Source: Actinomadura luteofluorescens
GTDB lineage: Bacteria > Actinomycetota > Actinomycetes > Streptosporangiales > Streptosporangiaceae
Length of the DNA stretch: 64,000 nucleotides
Assembly (NCBI RefSeq): GCF_013409365.1
Contig: NZ_JACCBA010000001.1
Coordinates: forward strand, 6,386,001 to 6,450,000
Direction of reading: 5' to 3'
The first letter of the stretch is position 1, and each line of letters opens with the position of its first letter. Both the position numbers and the translations under genes were made by a program. The notes below the pieces were generated by a model. The model saw nothing but the letters and a program-made list of their open reading frames with translations. It did not search any database and was not told the origin of the DNA. Positions 49,748 through 57,923 of this stretch are shown here, in pieces.

Positions 49748-50113
49748 ATGACCGTCGCAGTCGCGACCGCGATGGCGGGCAAGGCCGTCGAGGTCGCCGG
49801 AGAACCGGTCCGGGCCGCCGTCGCCGAACTCTCCCGGCGAGTCCGTGAACGGTTCCGGGGACGTCCGGCTGACGAGGAGGCCCTGGCGAGAGCGGTCGGC
49901 GATCCGGCTCCCGACCAGATCGCAGGGCTCGCGGGCGCCGTCGAGCGCCTCATGGCCGAGGACCCCGGATTCGGTGTGGAGCTGCGGAATCTCTGGAACC
50001 AGGCCCAGACCAACGCCGCCGCTACGAACGACGGCGTGGTCAACGTCCTTAACGGCCGGGCCGGAAGGGTGATCCAGCTCAGGGACGTCCACGGCGACCT
50101 GAACATCGGCTGA
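49748..50113 (+). CDS. Bell-domain-like small effector with C-terminal amyloid motif
   Basis: A 121-residue protein. The first 95 residues are predicted helical (AVATAMAGKAVEVAGEPVRA, then ELSRRVRERFRG, then AEDPGFGVELRNLWNQAQTN), like the Bell domain of NLR-associated effectors, a bacterial analogue of membrane-acting HeLo domains. The tail VIQLRDVHGDLNIG aligns without gaps to VQAGSIAGGVHI of the divergent NB-ARC protein at every key position (V/I, Q, I/V, G, V/L, I). It would polymerise on that motif and disrupt the membrane, causing cell death in defence. ATG at 49748 is preferred; GTG at 49730 is possible. Confidence 0.75.
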   Translation: MTVAVATAMAGKAVEVAGEPVRAAVAELSRRVRERFRGRPADEEALARAVGDPAPDQIAGLAGAVERLMAEDPGFGVELRNLWNQAQTNAAATNDGVVNVLNGRAGRVIQLRDVHGDLNIG

Positions 50114-50131
50114 TCTCTCCTCGCGGCGGGG

Positions 50132-51088
50132 TTAGCCGAAGGTGGGGAGGCCGTAGCGGTCCTGGTCGGAGGGGCGCGGGGCCTCGGGGCCGTCGCGGCC
50201 GAGGCGGAGCATGCGGCAGACGCGCACCGTGCGGAACTCGCGGCCCCGGACGCGGAACACGTGGCCCGGCGTCGCCCGGATGCCGTCGGCGATCCTGGTC
50301 CACTCGGCGAGTTCGGCGTCCGACGGGGGGTCGCCCTGGAACTCGCGGAGCCGGGGCATCAGGTCGGTGAAGTGGCGCGCCAGCCGGTCGCGGGCCTCGT
50401 CGGGGTCGTCGCCGCCGGTGAGCGGGGCCCAGGCCTCGCCGTCGACCTCCACCGCGATGAAGGTGGGAGGGAGCAGCACGACCCCCGGGTGCGTGCGGAC
50501 GGCGTGCCGCGCCTCCGTGCGGATCATGTCGGGCACCGTGCCGGCCACCGGCAGCCGCCCGACGAGGTTCAGCCGGAGCTGCGCCTCCCACTGGCCGCAC
50601 GGCGCCGGCGGGTCGAGCAGGTGGTCGCGCAGCAGGGCGTCGGCGGTGAGGTCGGCGTCGGTGGACCGGGGCGGCTCCATCACCCGGTCGCCGAGCAGGA
50701 TGAACTTCTCCACCCGGACGACGCGGTAGCGGCGGTCGCCGATCTCCCACTCGTCCTTGGCGAGTTGCTCGCCCTCCTCCGGGTCGAGCCGCGCGGCCGC
50801 CGCGAGCATCGCCCGGGCGGTCGGGGGATCGGTCTCCCGCGCGGCGGCGGTGCGCAGGTCGATCGCGAGGTTGAAGCGGGCGCTGGCCGGGCCGTCCGCG
50901 CCCAGCGACCCGATCCGCCATTCTTTCCCGAATTGCACCGCATGGCCGAATTCGGGGGATCCTGCGGGAAAGAGCTTCGGATACTGCCGAATCCGCTCAC
51001 CGAGTTCCCGATCTCGGACGTCCGCGACCGGGTCCAGCCGGGCCACCACGTTGATGTGATCGTACCCGTGCATCAGCGGGAAGGTCAT
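50132..51088 (-). CDS. DUF5954 family protein
   Basis: A 318-residue cytosolic protein. HINVVARLDPVADVRDRELG, EFGHAVQFGKEWRIGSL and the C-terminal FRVRGREFRTVRVCRMLRLG are typical of DUF5954, an actinobacterial family of unknown role. PRPSDQDRYG is the conserved tail. Two internal VEKFILLGDRVMEPPR and FRTVRVCRMLRLG-like stretches suggest a duplicated module. It is convergent with the Bell-like gene, 18 bases between stops. Function unknown. Confidence 0.8.
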   Translation of the reverse strand: MTFPLMHGYDHINVVARLDPVADVRDRELGERIRQYPKLFPAGSPEFGHAVQFGKEWRIGSLGADGPASARFNLAIDLRTAAARETDPPTARAMLAAAARLDPEEGEQLAKDEWEIGDRRYRVVRVEKFILLGDRVMEPPRSTDADLTADALLRDHLLDPPAPCGQWEAQLRLNLVGRLPVAGTVPDMIRTEARHAVRTHPGVVLLPPTFIAVEVDGEAWAPLTGGDDPDEARDRLARHFTDLMPRLREFQGDPPSDAELAEWTRIADGIRATPGHVFRVRGREFRTVRVCRMLRLGRDGPEAPRPSDQDRYGLPTFG

Positions 51089-51249
51089 GCCCGCATCTTG
51101 GCCGGATGAGGCACCGCCCGCACGGCTTTTCCCGTATTCGAACGCCGGGAAGATTCGAGCTTGATGGTATTTGCGGAGTTTATTCGACGGGCTATTCGGT
51201 AAGGGTGATAACGACTTTCACATCGTCCGGATGGGGGGTTTCCGGTGGG

Positions 51250-51292
51250 CCGTCCGGCACGGCGGCACGGGAGCCGCCGCCGTGCCGGACGG
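51250..51292 (-). terminator. 17-base-stem terminator after the xylanase gene
   Basis: CCGTCCGGCACGGCGGC and GCCGCCGTGCCGGACGG pair perfectly around a nine-base loop, 20 bases beyond the xylanase stop. No T-run, but the stem is among the most stable in the window. The rest of the 51089-51311 gap shows only a somewhat AT-richer patch near 51140-51220 that may hold the DUF5954 promoter. Confidence 0.72.
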
Positions 51293-51311
51293 CGGTCTCA
51301 CGGAGCGGGCG

Positions 51312-52682
51312 TCAAGGACTGCTGCAGGTGAGGGCCGGGGCCGCCTGGTTCCCGCTCGGGGCGTTGACGGTGAAACCGAACGAGGCGGACGCGCCCGGCG
51401 CGAGACCGGCGTTCCAGCCGACCGGCTTCACCGTGACGACGTTGCCGCTCGTGCTCGGCGTCCCGTTCCACAGGCCGCTGATCTGCTGGCCCGAGCCCAT
51501 CGTCAGGACGGCCGTCCACGAACTGACCGCACTGGCGCCCGCCACGATGGTCACCTGGCCGTTGAAGCCCGTGTCCCACTGCGCGGTGCGCGCGTAGGAG
51601 CAGGTGACGGTGCCCGGATCTCCCGGGTCGCCCGGGTCGCCCGGGTCAGTGCCGCCCAGGGCTTCGAGGGACGCGTTGTACGCGGGCTTCTTGCCGTAGT
51701 TGTCGTCGAACAGCAGTGCGGCACCCTGGCCGGGGAACACGTCGGGCACCCACGAGTACTTGTCGGTGACTCCCCAGACGGTGATGACGGTGCAGCGCGA
51801 CACGGCGAGGCACGCGGAGACGACCTTCTTGTAGTCGTTCGCCTGGATGGCCAGCTTGGAGCCGTCGGCGGGCGTGGACATGCGGACGTCCAGCTCGGTG
51901 ATGTGCACGTCCACGCCCAGGTCGGCGAAGCGCTGCATGTTCGCCTGCATGTCGGACGGGACGTTCCCCAGCGTCAGGTGCGCCTGGAGGCCCACGCAGT
52001 CGATCGGGACGCCGCGCGCCTTGAAGTCCTTGACCAGGGCGTAGACGGCGTCGCTCTTGGAGTTCCGGCCGTCGATGTTGAAGTCGTTGTAGCAGAGCTC
52101 GGCGGTGGGGTCGGCCGCGCGCGCCGCCCGGAACGCCTCCTCGATGTAGCCGTCGCCGATGACGCGCTGGAACACCGAGTCGCGCCGCACGCCCGAACCG
52201 TCCTGGAAGGCCTCGTTGACGACGTCCCAGTAAGCGATCTTGCCCGCGAAGTGGCCGGCCTCCTTCGCGATGTGGCCGCGCATGGCGCTCAGCAGGTCGT
52301 CCCGCGAGGAGATGCCGCCGACCCAGCCCGGGAGCTGGTTGTGCCACACGAGGGTGTGCCCCCGGATCTTCATGCCCTGGGCCTGCGCGTGAGCGACGAG
52401 CTGGTCGGCCGGACCGAAGTTGAACGAGTTCCGGGACGGCTCCGTGGTGTCCCACTTCATCTCGTTCTCGGGCGTGAGCTGGTTGAACTCGCGGTCGAGC
52501 GTGGAGGCGTACGCCGCCTCGCCCATGTGGGACTGGGCGGCGGCGGCCCCGAAGACCCGGCCCTTGGCCGCGGCGGCCTCCTTGAGCGTGCCCGGGGCGG
52601 CCGCCGCGGGGAGCGCGACGGCCACCAGCGCCGCCAGGAGCAGTGCGCCCGCGCCGAGCAGCGCGATGAGTGCTCTCCTCAT
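51312..52682 (-). CDS. Secreted GH10 endo-1,4-beta-xylanase with CBM2
   Basis: A 456-residue exported enzyme. It has signal peptide (LIALLGAGALLLAALVAVAL), then a GH10 barrel (residues about 33-340) with RGHTLVWHNQLPGW, acid/base Glu in YWDVVNEAFQD and nucleophile Glu in DVHITELDVRM. A GDPGDPGDPG linker joins a C-terminal family 2 carbohydrate-binding module (about 355-456) with CSYARTAQWDTGFNGQVTI and paired terminal cysteines. It hydrolyses xylan outside the cell. AAGGAG precedes the ATG. Upstream CGAAA/TTTCG boxes suggest control by a xylan-responsive LacI-type repressor. Confidence 0.95.
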   Translation of the reverse strand: MRRALIALLGAGALLLAALVAVALPAAAAPGTLKEAAAAKGRVFGAAAAQSHMGEAAYASTLDREFNQLTPENEMKWDTTEPSRNSFNFGPADQLVAHAQAQGMKIRGHTLVWHNQLPGWVGGISSRDDLLSAMRGHIAKEAGHFAGKIAYWDVVNEAFQDGSGVRRDSVFQRVIGDGYIEEAFRAARAADPTAELCYNDFNIDGRNSKSDAVYALVKDFKARGVPIDCVGLQAHLTLGNVPSDMQANMQRFADLGVDVHITELDVRMSTPADGSKLAIQANDYKKVVSACLAVSRCTVITVWGVTDKYSWVPDVFPGQGAALLFDDNYGKKPAYNASLEALGGTDPGDPGDPGDPGTVTCSYARTAQWDTGFNGQVTIVAGASAVSSWTAVLTMGSGQQISGLWNGTPSTSGNVVTVKPVGWNAGLAPGASASFGFTVNAPSGNQAAPALTCSSP

Positions 52683-53103
52683 GGTCTCGTTCTCCTTGGG
52701 GTGGGGGAGAGGCCTTCGAAAAGTTTCGACATTCTTTCGACGGCCGATTGGAAAGTAACCCCAGGGCTCCCGGGCGTCAACGGCCTTTCCTCGCTTTTCA
52801 GAGGCCAGTGCTGCCGACCTGCGATCGGAGTCGAGATCATTGGTCGAAAGGTTTCGATCCCGCCCCGCCGTGAGACGGGTCTCCCGCCCGCCGCTCTCCC
52901 GCCGCATCGATGGGTATCGCACCTGGAGGCCGCCGTTCGAAAACGTGCGAGAAAAGGGAGGTTGAGACCATTGAAAGAATGATCGATAGGGCATCTCTCC
53001 AAGTGGGGGAGAAACGGAATCCAATCGCCGGCTGGTCGTTTTCTCCTGCCTGGAAACAGTGGATCGCGGTGCTCGGGCGAGCGCCGCGGCGGAAGGGAGA
53101 TCG
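52683..53103. promoter_or_regulatory. Xylanase/patatin intergenic region with CGAAA-TTTCG boxes
   Basis: TTCGAAAAGTTTCGA (52715-52729), a TTTCGA half-site (52735-52740) and TCGAAA-GG-TTTCGA (52844-52857) are scattered between the divergent genes. CGAAA repeats upstream of xylanase genes in Streptomyces are known regulatory elements, so these are probable operators for the xylanase. The rest is moderately AT-rich near 52960-53060 and probably holds the patatin promoter. No gene is supported in this stretch. Confidence 0.6.
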
Positions 53104-54120
53104 ATGGACTCTCCGGCAGTGCCGCGCGCCGACCTCGTGCTGGAGGGCGGCGGCGTGAAGGGCATCGCGCTGGTCGGCGCGATCGCCGAGACGCAGGCGC
53201 GGGGGTACCGGCTCGGCGCGCCGGCCAGGGTCGCCGGGACGTCCGCGGGCGCGATCGTCGGTTCGCTGCTGGCGGCCGGGATGCCGGTCCCCGACATGGT
53301 CGCGCTCATGCGCGAGCTCGACTACCGGTCGTTCCAGGACGGCTCGCGCTTCGCCGTCGTCCGCGGTCTGTCCCTGCTCACCACGCTCGGGCTGCACAAG
53401 GGCGACGCCCTGCACCGGTGGATAGCGGCGCGCCTGAAGGAATGCGGGGTCGAGACGTTCGGGCAGCTGAAACTGAGCGATCCCGATTCGGCGCTGCCGC
53501 CGGGCCGCGCCTACAAACTCGTCGTCGTGGTCTCCGACATCAGCAGCGGCCGAATGGTCCGCCTTCCGTGGGACTACGAACGGTACGGCCTGGACCCCGA
53601 CGAGCAGTCCGTCGCGGACGCGGTGCGCGCCTCGGCGTCCATTCCGGTGTTCTTCCGGCCGTGCCGGATCTGCCGGAAAGACGGCCGCGCATGCGTCCAG
53701 GTGGACGGCGGGATGCTGTCCAACTACCCGATCACCATCTTCGACCGCGATGACCGCGAGCCCCGCTGGCCGACGTTCGGGGTGAAACTGTCGGCGCGTC
53801 CTCTGCCCGGGGGCGTCTTCCCGCGGTGGCGCGCCGTCCGCGGCCCCGTCGGCTACGGGCGCGCGCTCGTCACGACGATGGCGGAGGCGCACGACCGGGA
53901 GCAGATGGACGAGCCGGCCCTCGTGGCCCGCACGATGTTCGCCCGCACCGACGGCGTCCTCGCGACCGACTTCGACCTCGACGCGGCGACCCGCGACCGC
54001 CTCTACGCGGCGGGCCGCGAGGCGGCGGCCCGCTTCCTCGACGGCTGGGATCACCGCGCCTACCTGGCACGTCACCGGACGCCCCGGCCCCGGCCCCTCG
54101 CGAGCCCGGCCGCCGACTGA
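53104..54120 (+). CDS. Patatin-like phospholipase
   Basis: A 338-residue lipid acyl hydrolase. It has oxyanion loop LVLEGGGVKGIALVGAI near residue 12, nucleophile elbow GTSAGAIVG (Ser near 46), and catalytic Asp in QVDGGMLSNYP near 203: a complete Ser-Asp dyad. A cysteine cluster (CRICRKDGRACVQ) sits beside the Asp loop. No signal peptide is visible, so it is cytoplasmic, host-cell directed or exported by another route. GGGAG lies before the ATG. It ends 45 bases before the winged-helix regulator. Confidence 0.88.
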   Translation: MDSPAVPRADLVLEGGGVKGIALVGAIAETQARGYRLGAPARVAGTSAGAIVGSLLAAGMPVPDMVALMRELDYRSFQDGSRFAVVRGLSLLTTLGLHKGDALHRWIAARLKECGVETFGQLKLSDPDSALPPGRAYKLVVVVSDISSGRMVRLPWDYERYGLDPDEQSVADAVRASASIPVFFRPCRICRKDGRACVQVDGGMLSNYPITIFDRDDREPRWPTFGVKLSARPLPGGVFPRWRAVRGPVGYGRALVTTMAEAHDREQMDEPALVARTMFARTDGVLATDFDLDAATRDRLYAAGREAAARFLDGWDHRAYLARHRTPRPRPLASPAAD

Positions 54121-54140
54121 GGCACGCCGTTTGTCGAATC

Positions 54141-54154
54141 TACGTACTTACGTA
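54141..54154 (+). promoter_or_regulatory. TACGTA palindrome over the regulator promoter
   Basis: TACGTA-CT-TACGTA is a perfect inverted repeat ending 12 bases before the regulator GTG, in a short AT-rich island. TTGTCG at 54131 could be a -35, so the palindrome would overlap the core promoter. The nearby GTG with almost no leader suggests a leaderless or near-leaderless transcript. Autoregulation is inferred. Confidence 0.58.
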
Positions 54155-54165
54155 ATAGTGGAGGC

Positions 54166-54660
54166 GTGACAGAGGAGACGCTGGCGGAACGCGTCGCGCG
54201 CCTGGAGGAGCGCGTCGCCGCGCTGGAAGGGCCCGGCACCGAACGCCCGGAACCGGCCGGCGTGTTCTGGGCCCTGGACGCCCTGAAAGAGCGGGCCGAC
54301 GAGCCCGGCGCGGTGCTGTTCACCGGCTCGGTGACGCTCCCGTCCGGCGAGCACTACGAATGGCAGCAGGGGCACAGGGCCGACGACCTGATGGCGGACG
54401 ACTGGTCGCAGAGCGCCGAGACGCTCTCGGCGCTCGCGCACCCCGTCCGGCTGCTCCTGCTCCGGGAGATCATGCAGGGCGCCCGCACCACCGCCGAGCT
54501 GGCCGCCCACGAGAGCCTCGGCACGACGGGCCAGCTCTACCACCATCTGCGCCAGCTGGTCGCGGCCGGCTGGCTGCGCACCACCGGACGCGGGCGCTAC
54601 AGCGTCCCCGGCGAACGGGTGGTGCCGATTCTGACCGTGCTGGCGGCCACCCGCCGCTGA
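54166..54660 (+). CDS. ArsR-like winged-helix regulator
   Basis: A 164-residue protein. The N-terminus is a heptad-rich helix (LAERVARLEERVAALEG), probably a coiled coil. Residues about 80-160 are a winged helix (SALAHPVRLLLLREIMQGAR, then TTGQLYHHLRQLVAAGWL), as in ArsR/HTH_20 proteins. No metal-binding Cys motif is seen. The GTG fits the coiled-coil start; GGAGG is too close to act as a ribosome-binding site. It precedes the M23 peptidase by 19 bases, so it probably controls itself and the peptidase. Confidence 0.83.
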   Translation: MTEETLAERVARLEERVAALEGPGTERPEPAGVFWALDALKERADEPGAVLFTGSVTLPSGEHYEWQQGHRADDLMADDWSQSAETLSALAHPVRLLLLREIMQGARTTAELAAHESLGTTGQLYHHLRQLVAAGWLRTTGRGRYSVPGERVVPILTVLAATRR

Positions 54661-54679
54661 CCGACCCGACGGAGGGGCG

Positions 54680-55513
54680 ATGCTCAGGACACTCGCACGA
54701 TTCAGGACACTGTTCATCCTGCTCGGCCTGCTACTGGCCCTCACCGTGTCCCTGCACGGCGTCGACGCGCTCTGGTGGCTCGGGATGGCCCTCGTCGTGG
54801 CGGGGTTCGTGCTGTTCTTCGTGCGCAGCGGCCCCTCGGACGCGGCACCGGTCGTCCTGCGCAGCCCGGTCGAAGGACGCTGGGTGCCCGTCAACAGCCC
54901 CGCCGACAAGGTGCCCAGCCACGGAACCCACGAGCTGGGCCAGACCTACGCGATCGACCTGGTCCACGTCCCGGACGGCGAATGGAGCGCCACGCGGAGC
55001 TGGCCCCTCGCGGCACGCCCGGACACGTTCCCCTCGTTCGGGCGGGACGTCCTCGCACCGGCCGACGGCGTCGTCGTCCAGGCGAGCGGATGGCAGCGCG
55101 ACCACTGGAGCCGGAACTCCTGGCCCGGCGTCCTCTACCTGATGGTCGAGGGGATGGTGTTCCGCCAGCTGCTGTCACTGCTGACGCTGTCGGCGGGACG
55201 GTTCGTCGTCGGCAACTCCGTCACCCTCGACCTCGGCGACGGCACGTACGCGGTCTTCGCCCACCTGCGCCGCGGCTCGACGCGCGTCTCCAAGGGCGAC
55301 CGGGTCCGGGCCGGGGACGTCCTCGGCGAGGTCGGCAACTCCGGCAACTCCTCCGAGCCGCACCTGCACTTCCACCTCATGGACCGCCCTCGCCCGCTGG
55401 CCGCCGCAGGCCTCCCGTTCGCCTTCCCTTACGAGAGCGGCGGCGAGGCCCGGACCGGCGTCCCCGGCGGGCGCCGTCCCTTCACCACCGCGGCCGGGGC
55501 TCCGGCCCGCTGA
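54680..55513 (+). CDS. Membrane-anchored M23 metallopeptidase
   Basis: A 277-residue protein with two N-terminal hydrophobic segments (LFILLGLLLALTVSL and WWLGMALVVAGFVLFFV). The LytM/M23 domain follows: SHGTHELGQTYAIDL gives the first zinc His and Asp, VLAPADGVVV and GNSVTLDLGDGTYAVFAHLR the strand core, and SSEPHLHFHLMD the HxH motif. Metal ligands appear complete, so it is probably an active cell-wall endopeptidase. CGGAGGGGCG precedes the ATG. Co-transcribed with the winged-helix gene. Confidence 0.87.
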   Translation: MLRTLARFRTLFILLGLLLALTVSLHGVDALWWLGMALVVAGFVLFFVRSGPSDAAPVVLRSPVEGRWVPVNSPADKVPSHGTHELGQTYAIDLVHVPDGEWSATRSWPLAARPDTFPSFGRDVLAPADGVVVQASGWQRDHWSRNSWPGVLYLMVEGMVFRQLLSLLTLSAGRFVVGNSVTLDLGDGTYAVFAHLRRGSTRVSKGDRVRAGDVLGEVGNSGNSSEPHLHFHLMDRPRPLAAAGLPFAFPYESGGEARTGVPGGRRPFTTAAGAPAR

Positions 55514-55529
55514 GCCGGCGCCGCCCGGG

Positions 55530-56561
55530 TCAGAGCGTGGCGGCCAGCTCGTCGAGGGCGGTGGTGAGCACGTCCACGCCCTTCAGGAACTCGGCGATCT
55601 CGATGTGCTCTTCGTCGGAGTGGTCCAGCGAGCTGTCGCCCGGCCCGTACGTCGCCATGGGCACGTCCCAGTGCGGCGCGACGGTGTTCATGTCGGAGGT
55701 GCCCGTCTTGAGGGTCGGCCGGGGCGTCCCGCCGTGCCGCCGGATCGCGGCCGACACCGCCCGCACCACCGGGTCGGCCCGCCCCCGGCGCACCGCCGGG
55801 ACATGCCGGACGATCGTGACCTCCCCGCCGTTCGCGCGGGCGCGCAGCCGCGCGGCCAGGGCATCGGCGTCGTACCCGGGCGGGACGCGGCAGTCGACGT
55901 CGAGCCGCGCCTCGGTGGGGTCGCCGTGGACGCCGCGCAGCGTGGCGGCGGGCAGCCCGAACGCGCCGTGGTCGCGCTCGGGGCCGAGCGCCTCCAGCAG
56001 GTCGTGCCAGAACGCCACCGCGACCTCGGTGGCCTTGGCCGCGGGGTTGGTGGAGTGCGTCGCGGCGCGGGCCACCCGGTACTCGACGTCGATCTTGCCC
56101 TTGTAGCCGAGCACCACCCGCGACCAGCCGCTCGGCTCCCCGACCAGCAGCGCGTCCGGCGCTGGGACGGTGCGCGCCAGGTGCTCCCCGCCCCGCGACA
56201 GCCGCTCCTCCTCGACCGCGCCCACCACCCGCAGCGTGCCGGGGAACGAGGGCCGGGCCGCCGCCGCGCTGATCATCGCGGCGAGCGGCCCCTTGGCGTC
56301 CGCGGCGCCCCGGCCGACCAGGCGGCCGCCCTCGCGCCGCGCCGGCAGCGGCCGGTCGACGGTGTCGAGGTGGCTGAGCAGCATCACCACGGGCCCCCGG
56401 CCGGTGCCGATGTCGCCGATCACGTTGCCGGCCTCGTCCCGTCCCGCGGCCATGCCGAGGTCGTTCATGACCTTCTCCAGGTACCGCGCCAGCTCGTCCT
56501 CCCGCCCGGACGGGGAGGGGATGGACAGCATCGCGTGCAGCAGTTCGACGGGGCCGCTCAT
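55530..56561 (-). CDS. lysK: LysK-type M20 hydrolase releasing product from LysW
   Basis: A 343-residue M20 metallopeptidase. It has LLSHLDTVDRPLP (His, Asp), GRGAADAKGPLAAMI (bridging Asp), catalytic Glu in VGAVEEERLSRGGEH, GEPSGWSRVVLGYKG, and KTGTSDMNTVAPHW with the terminal His in SLDHSDEEHIEI. This matches LysK/[LysW]-lysine hydrolases that cleave the finished amino acid from the carrier-protein glutamate. It is the last gene of the LysW operon but is separated from lysZ by an oppositely oriented TnpB element. Its overlap with upstream genes is thereby lost, and expression may need read-through. Confidence 0.88.
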   Translation of the reverse strand: MSGPVELLHAMLSIPSPSGREDELARYLEKVMNDLGMAAGRDEAGNVIGDIGTGRGPVVMLLSHLDTVDRPLPARREGGRLVGRGAADAKGPLAAMISAAAARPSFPGTLRVVGAVEEERLSRGGEHLARTVPAPDALLVGEPSGWSRVVLGYKGKIDVEYRVARAATHSTNPAAKATEVAVAFWHDLLEALGPERDHGAFGLPAATLRGVHGDPTEARLDVDCRVPPGYDADALAARLRARANGGEVTIVRHVPAVRRGRADPVVRAVSAAIRRHGGTPRPTLKTGTSDMNTVAPHWDVPMATYGPGDSSLDHSDEEHIEIAEFLKGVDVLTTALDELAATL

Positions 56562-56692
56562 CGGGGTTCCTCCATGGATGCCCCGACCTTCGGGCCGGGG
56601 AAGAAACGGTCTTCTATGGAGCAGGGCCGAGCAGCTGGGGCGTTTCGGCGTCCGCCGGAGTGGCTGGCAGCGAGGCTGCTAGAACGTTGGTT

Positions 56693-57922
56693 ATGGCGCG
56701 GCAGGTCAGGCGGGCGTTCAAGTACCGCTTCTACCCCACCGAGGAGCAGGCGGCTGAGTTGTCGCGCACGTTCGGCTGTGTGCGGTTGGTGTACAACAAG
56801 GCGCTGGAGGAGCGCACCCGGGCCTGGCACGGCGAGAAGCGCCGGATCTCCTACGCGCAGTCGTCGGCGGCGCTGACGCAGTGGAAGAAGACCGAGGAGC
56901 TGGCCTTTCTGGCCGAGGTGTCGTCGGTTCCGTTGCAGCAGGCGCTGCGGCATCTGCAGACGGCGTTCGCCAACTTCTTCGCCAAGCGGGCCGCCTATCC
57001 GCGGTTCAAGTCGCGCAAGCGGTCGCGTGCGTCGGCCGAGTACACCCGCAGCGCCTTCACCTTGCGCGACGGTCGACTGACGCTGGCGAAGTTGGGGGCG
57101 CCGCTGGACATCCGCTGGTCGCGACCGCTGCCCGAAGGAGCCGAGCCGAGCACGGCGACGGTGTCGCGCGATAGAGCGGGCCGCTGGTTCGTGTCCCTGC
57201 TGTGTCAGGACACCATCGCCGGTGGCCCCGCCACGGACGCGTTGGTGGGGGTGGACGCAGGGATCACCGCGCTGGTGACTCTGTCGTCCGGGGAGAAGAT
57301 CGCCAATCCCCGGCATGAGCGTCGTGACCGCGCTCGCCTGGCCAGAGCGCAGCGCAACCTGGCCCGCAAAGCCCCCGGCTCGGCGAACCGGGACAGGGCC
57401 CGCCGGAAGGTGGCCCGCGTGCATGCGCGGATCGCCGATCGGCGCCGCGACTTCCTGCACAAGCTGTCGACTCGTCTCGTCCGTGAGAACCAAACGGTCG
57501 TGATCGAAGATCTCGCGGTCCGCAACCTTCTGAAGAACCGCAGACTCGCCCGCGCGATCTCGGATGCGGCGTGGGCGGAACTGCGCTCCATGCTGGAGTA
57601 CAAGTGCGCCTGGTACGGCCGTGACCTCGTCGTGATCGACCGCTGGTTCCCCTCCACCAAGCTGTGCGGAACCTGCGGCACGGTCCGCACCAAGCTGCCG
57701 CTCAACTTCCGCGAATGGACGTGCGAATGCGGCGTTGTGCATGACCGCGACGTGAACGCCGCGCGCAACATCAGGGCCGCCGGGCTGGCGGCATCGGCCT
57801 GTGGAGACGGTGTAAGACCTCAACGGGACACCTCCCGGACGGGGCGGTCGTCGGCGAAGCAGGAAACCCAGCGGGCGACCGCCGGAACCCCCCGCTCATG
57901 GGCGGAGGAGGAAGTCAAATGA
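56693..57922 (+). CDS. tnpB: TnpB RNA-guided endonuclease
   Basis: A 409-residue TnpB. The N-terminal region reads FKYRFYPTEEQAAELSRTFG, then RLVYNKALEERTRAW. The RuvC-like nuclease residues are present: Asp-188 (VGVDAGITALV), Glu-272 (VIEDLAVRNLL) and Asp-353 (DRDVNAARNI). The zinc ribbon CGTCG ... CECG (Cys 325, 328, 344, 346) is intact. The final 40 residues are Arg/Thr/Ser-rich and coincide with the expected guide-RNA scaffold. TnpB cuts DNA at sites set by its RNA and helps keep the element at its locus. All catalytic residues are intact, so it may be active. It overlaps the lysZ 3' end by eight bases. Confidence 0.92.
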   Translation: MARQVRRAFKYRFYPTEEQAAELSRTFGCVRLVYNKALEERTRAWHGEKRRISYAQSSAALTQWKKTEELAFLAEVSSVPLQQALRHLQTAFANFFAKRAAYPRFKSRKRSRASAEYTRSAFTLRDGRLTLAKLGAPLDIRWSRPLPEGAEPSTATVSRDRAGRWFVSLLCQDTIAGGPATDALVGVDAGITALVTLSSGEKIANPRHERRDRARLARAQRNLARKAPGSANRDRARRKVARVHARIADRRRDFLHKLSTRLVRENQTVVIEDLAVRNLLKNRRLARAISDAAWAELRSMLEYKCAWYGRDLVVIDRWFPSTKLCGTCGTVRTKLPLNFREWTCECGVVHDRDVNAARNIRAAGLAASACGDGVRPQRDTSRTGRSSAKQETQRATAGTPRSWAEEEVK

Positions 57923-57923
57923 T
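57800..57923 (+). ncRNA. Candidate omega/reRNA of TnpB
   Basis: In IS605-type elements the guide RNA scaffold overlaps the end of tnpB and stops at the right end, with the guide copied from flanking DNA. Here the segment from the last codons to GAAGTCAA contains GTGTAAGACCTC, GGGCGACCGCC and the CCCCCCGCTC/GGGCGGAGG hairpin. The guide would be the bases after 57923, within the 3' end of lysZ. The 5' boundary is approximate and inferred from family knowledge. Confidence 0.5.

Larger units (their letters stand above)
56566..57923 (+). mobile_element. IS605-group element carrying only tnpB (IS1341-like), inserted in the LysW operon
   Basis: The left part has a subterminal hairpin (CCCCGACC-TTC-GGGCCGGGG, near 56582-56601). 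The right part has CCCCCCGCTC/GGGCGGAGG and ends GAAGTCAA, which resembles ends of IS1341-type elements. Only tnpB is present and no tnpA, so mobilisation would need a transposase in trans. The element lies between lysZ and lysK in the opposite orientation. Its right end reads as the TGA stop of lysZ. Exact ends need comparison with an empty site. Confidence 0.7.
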
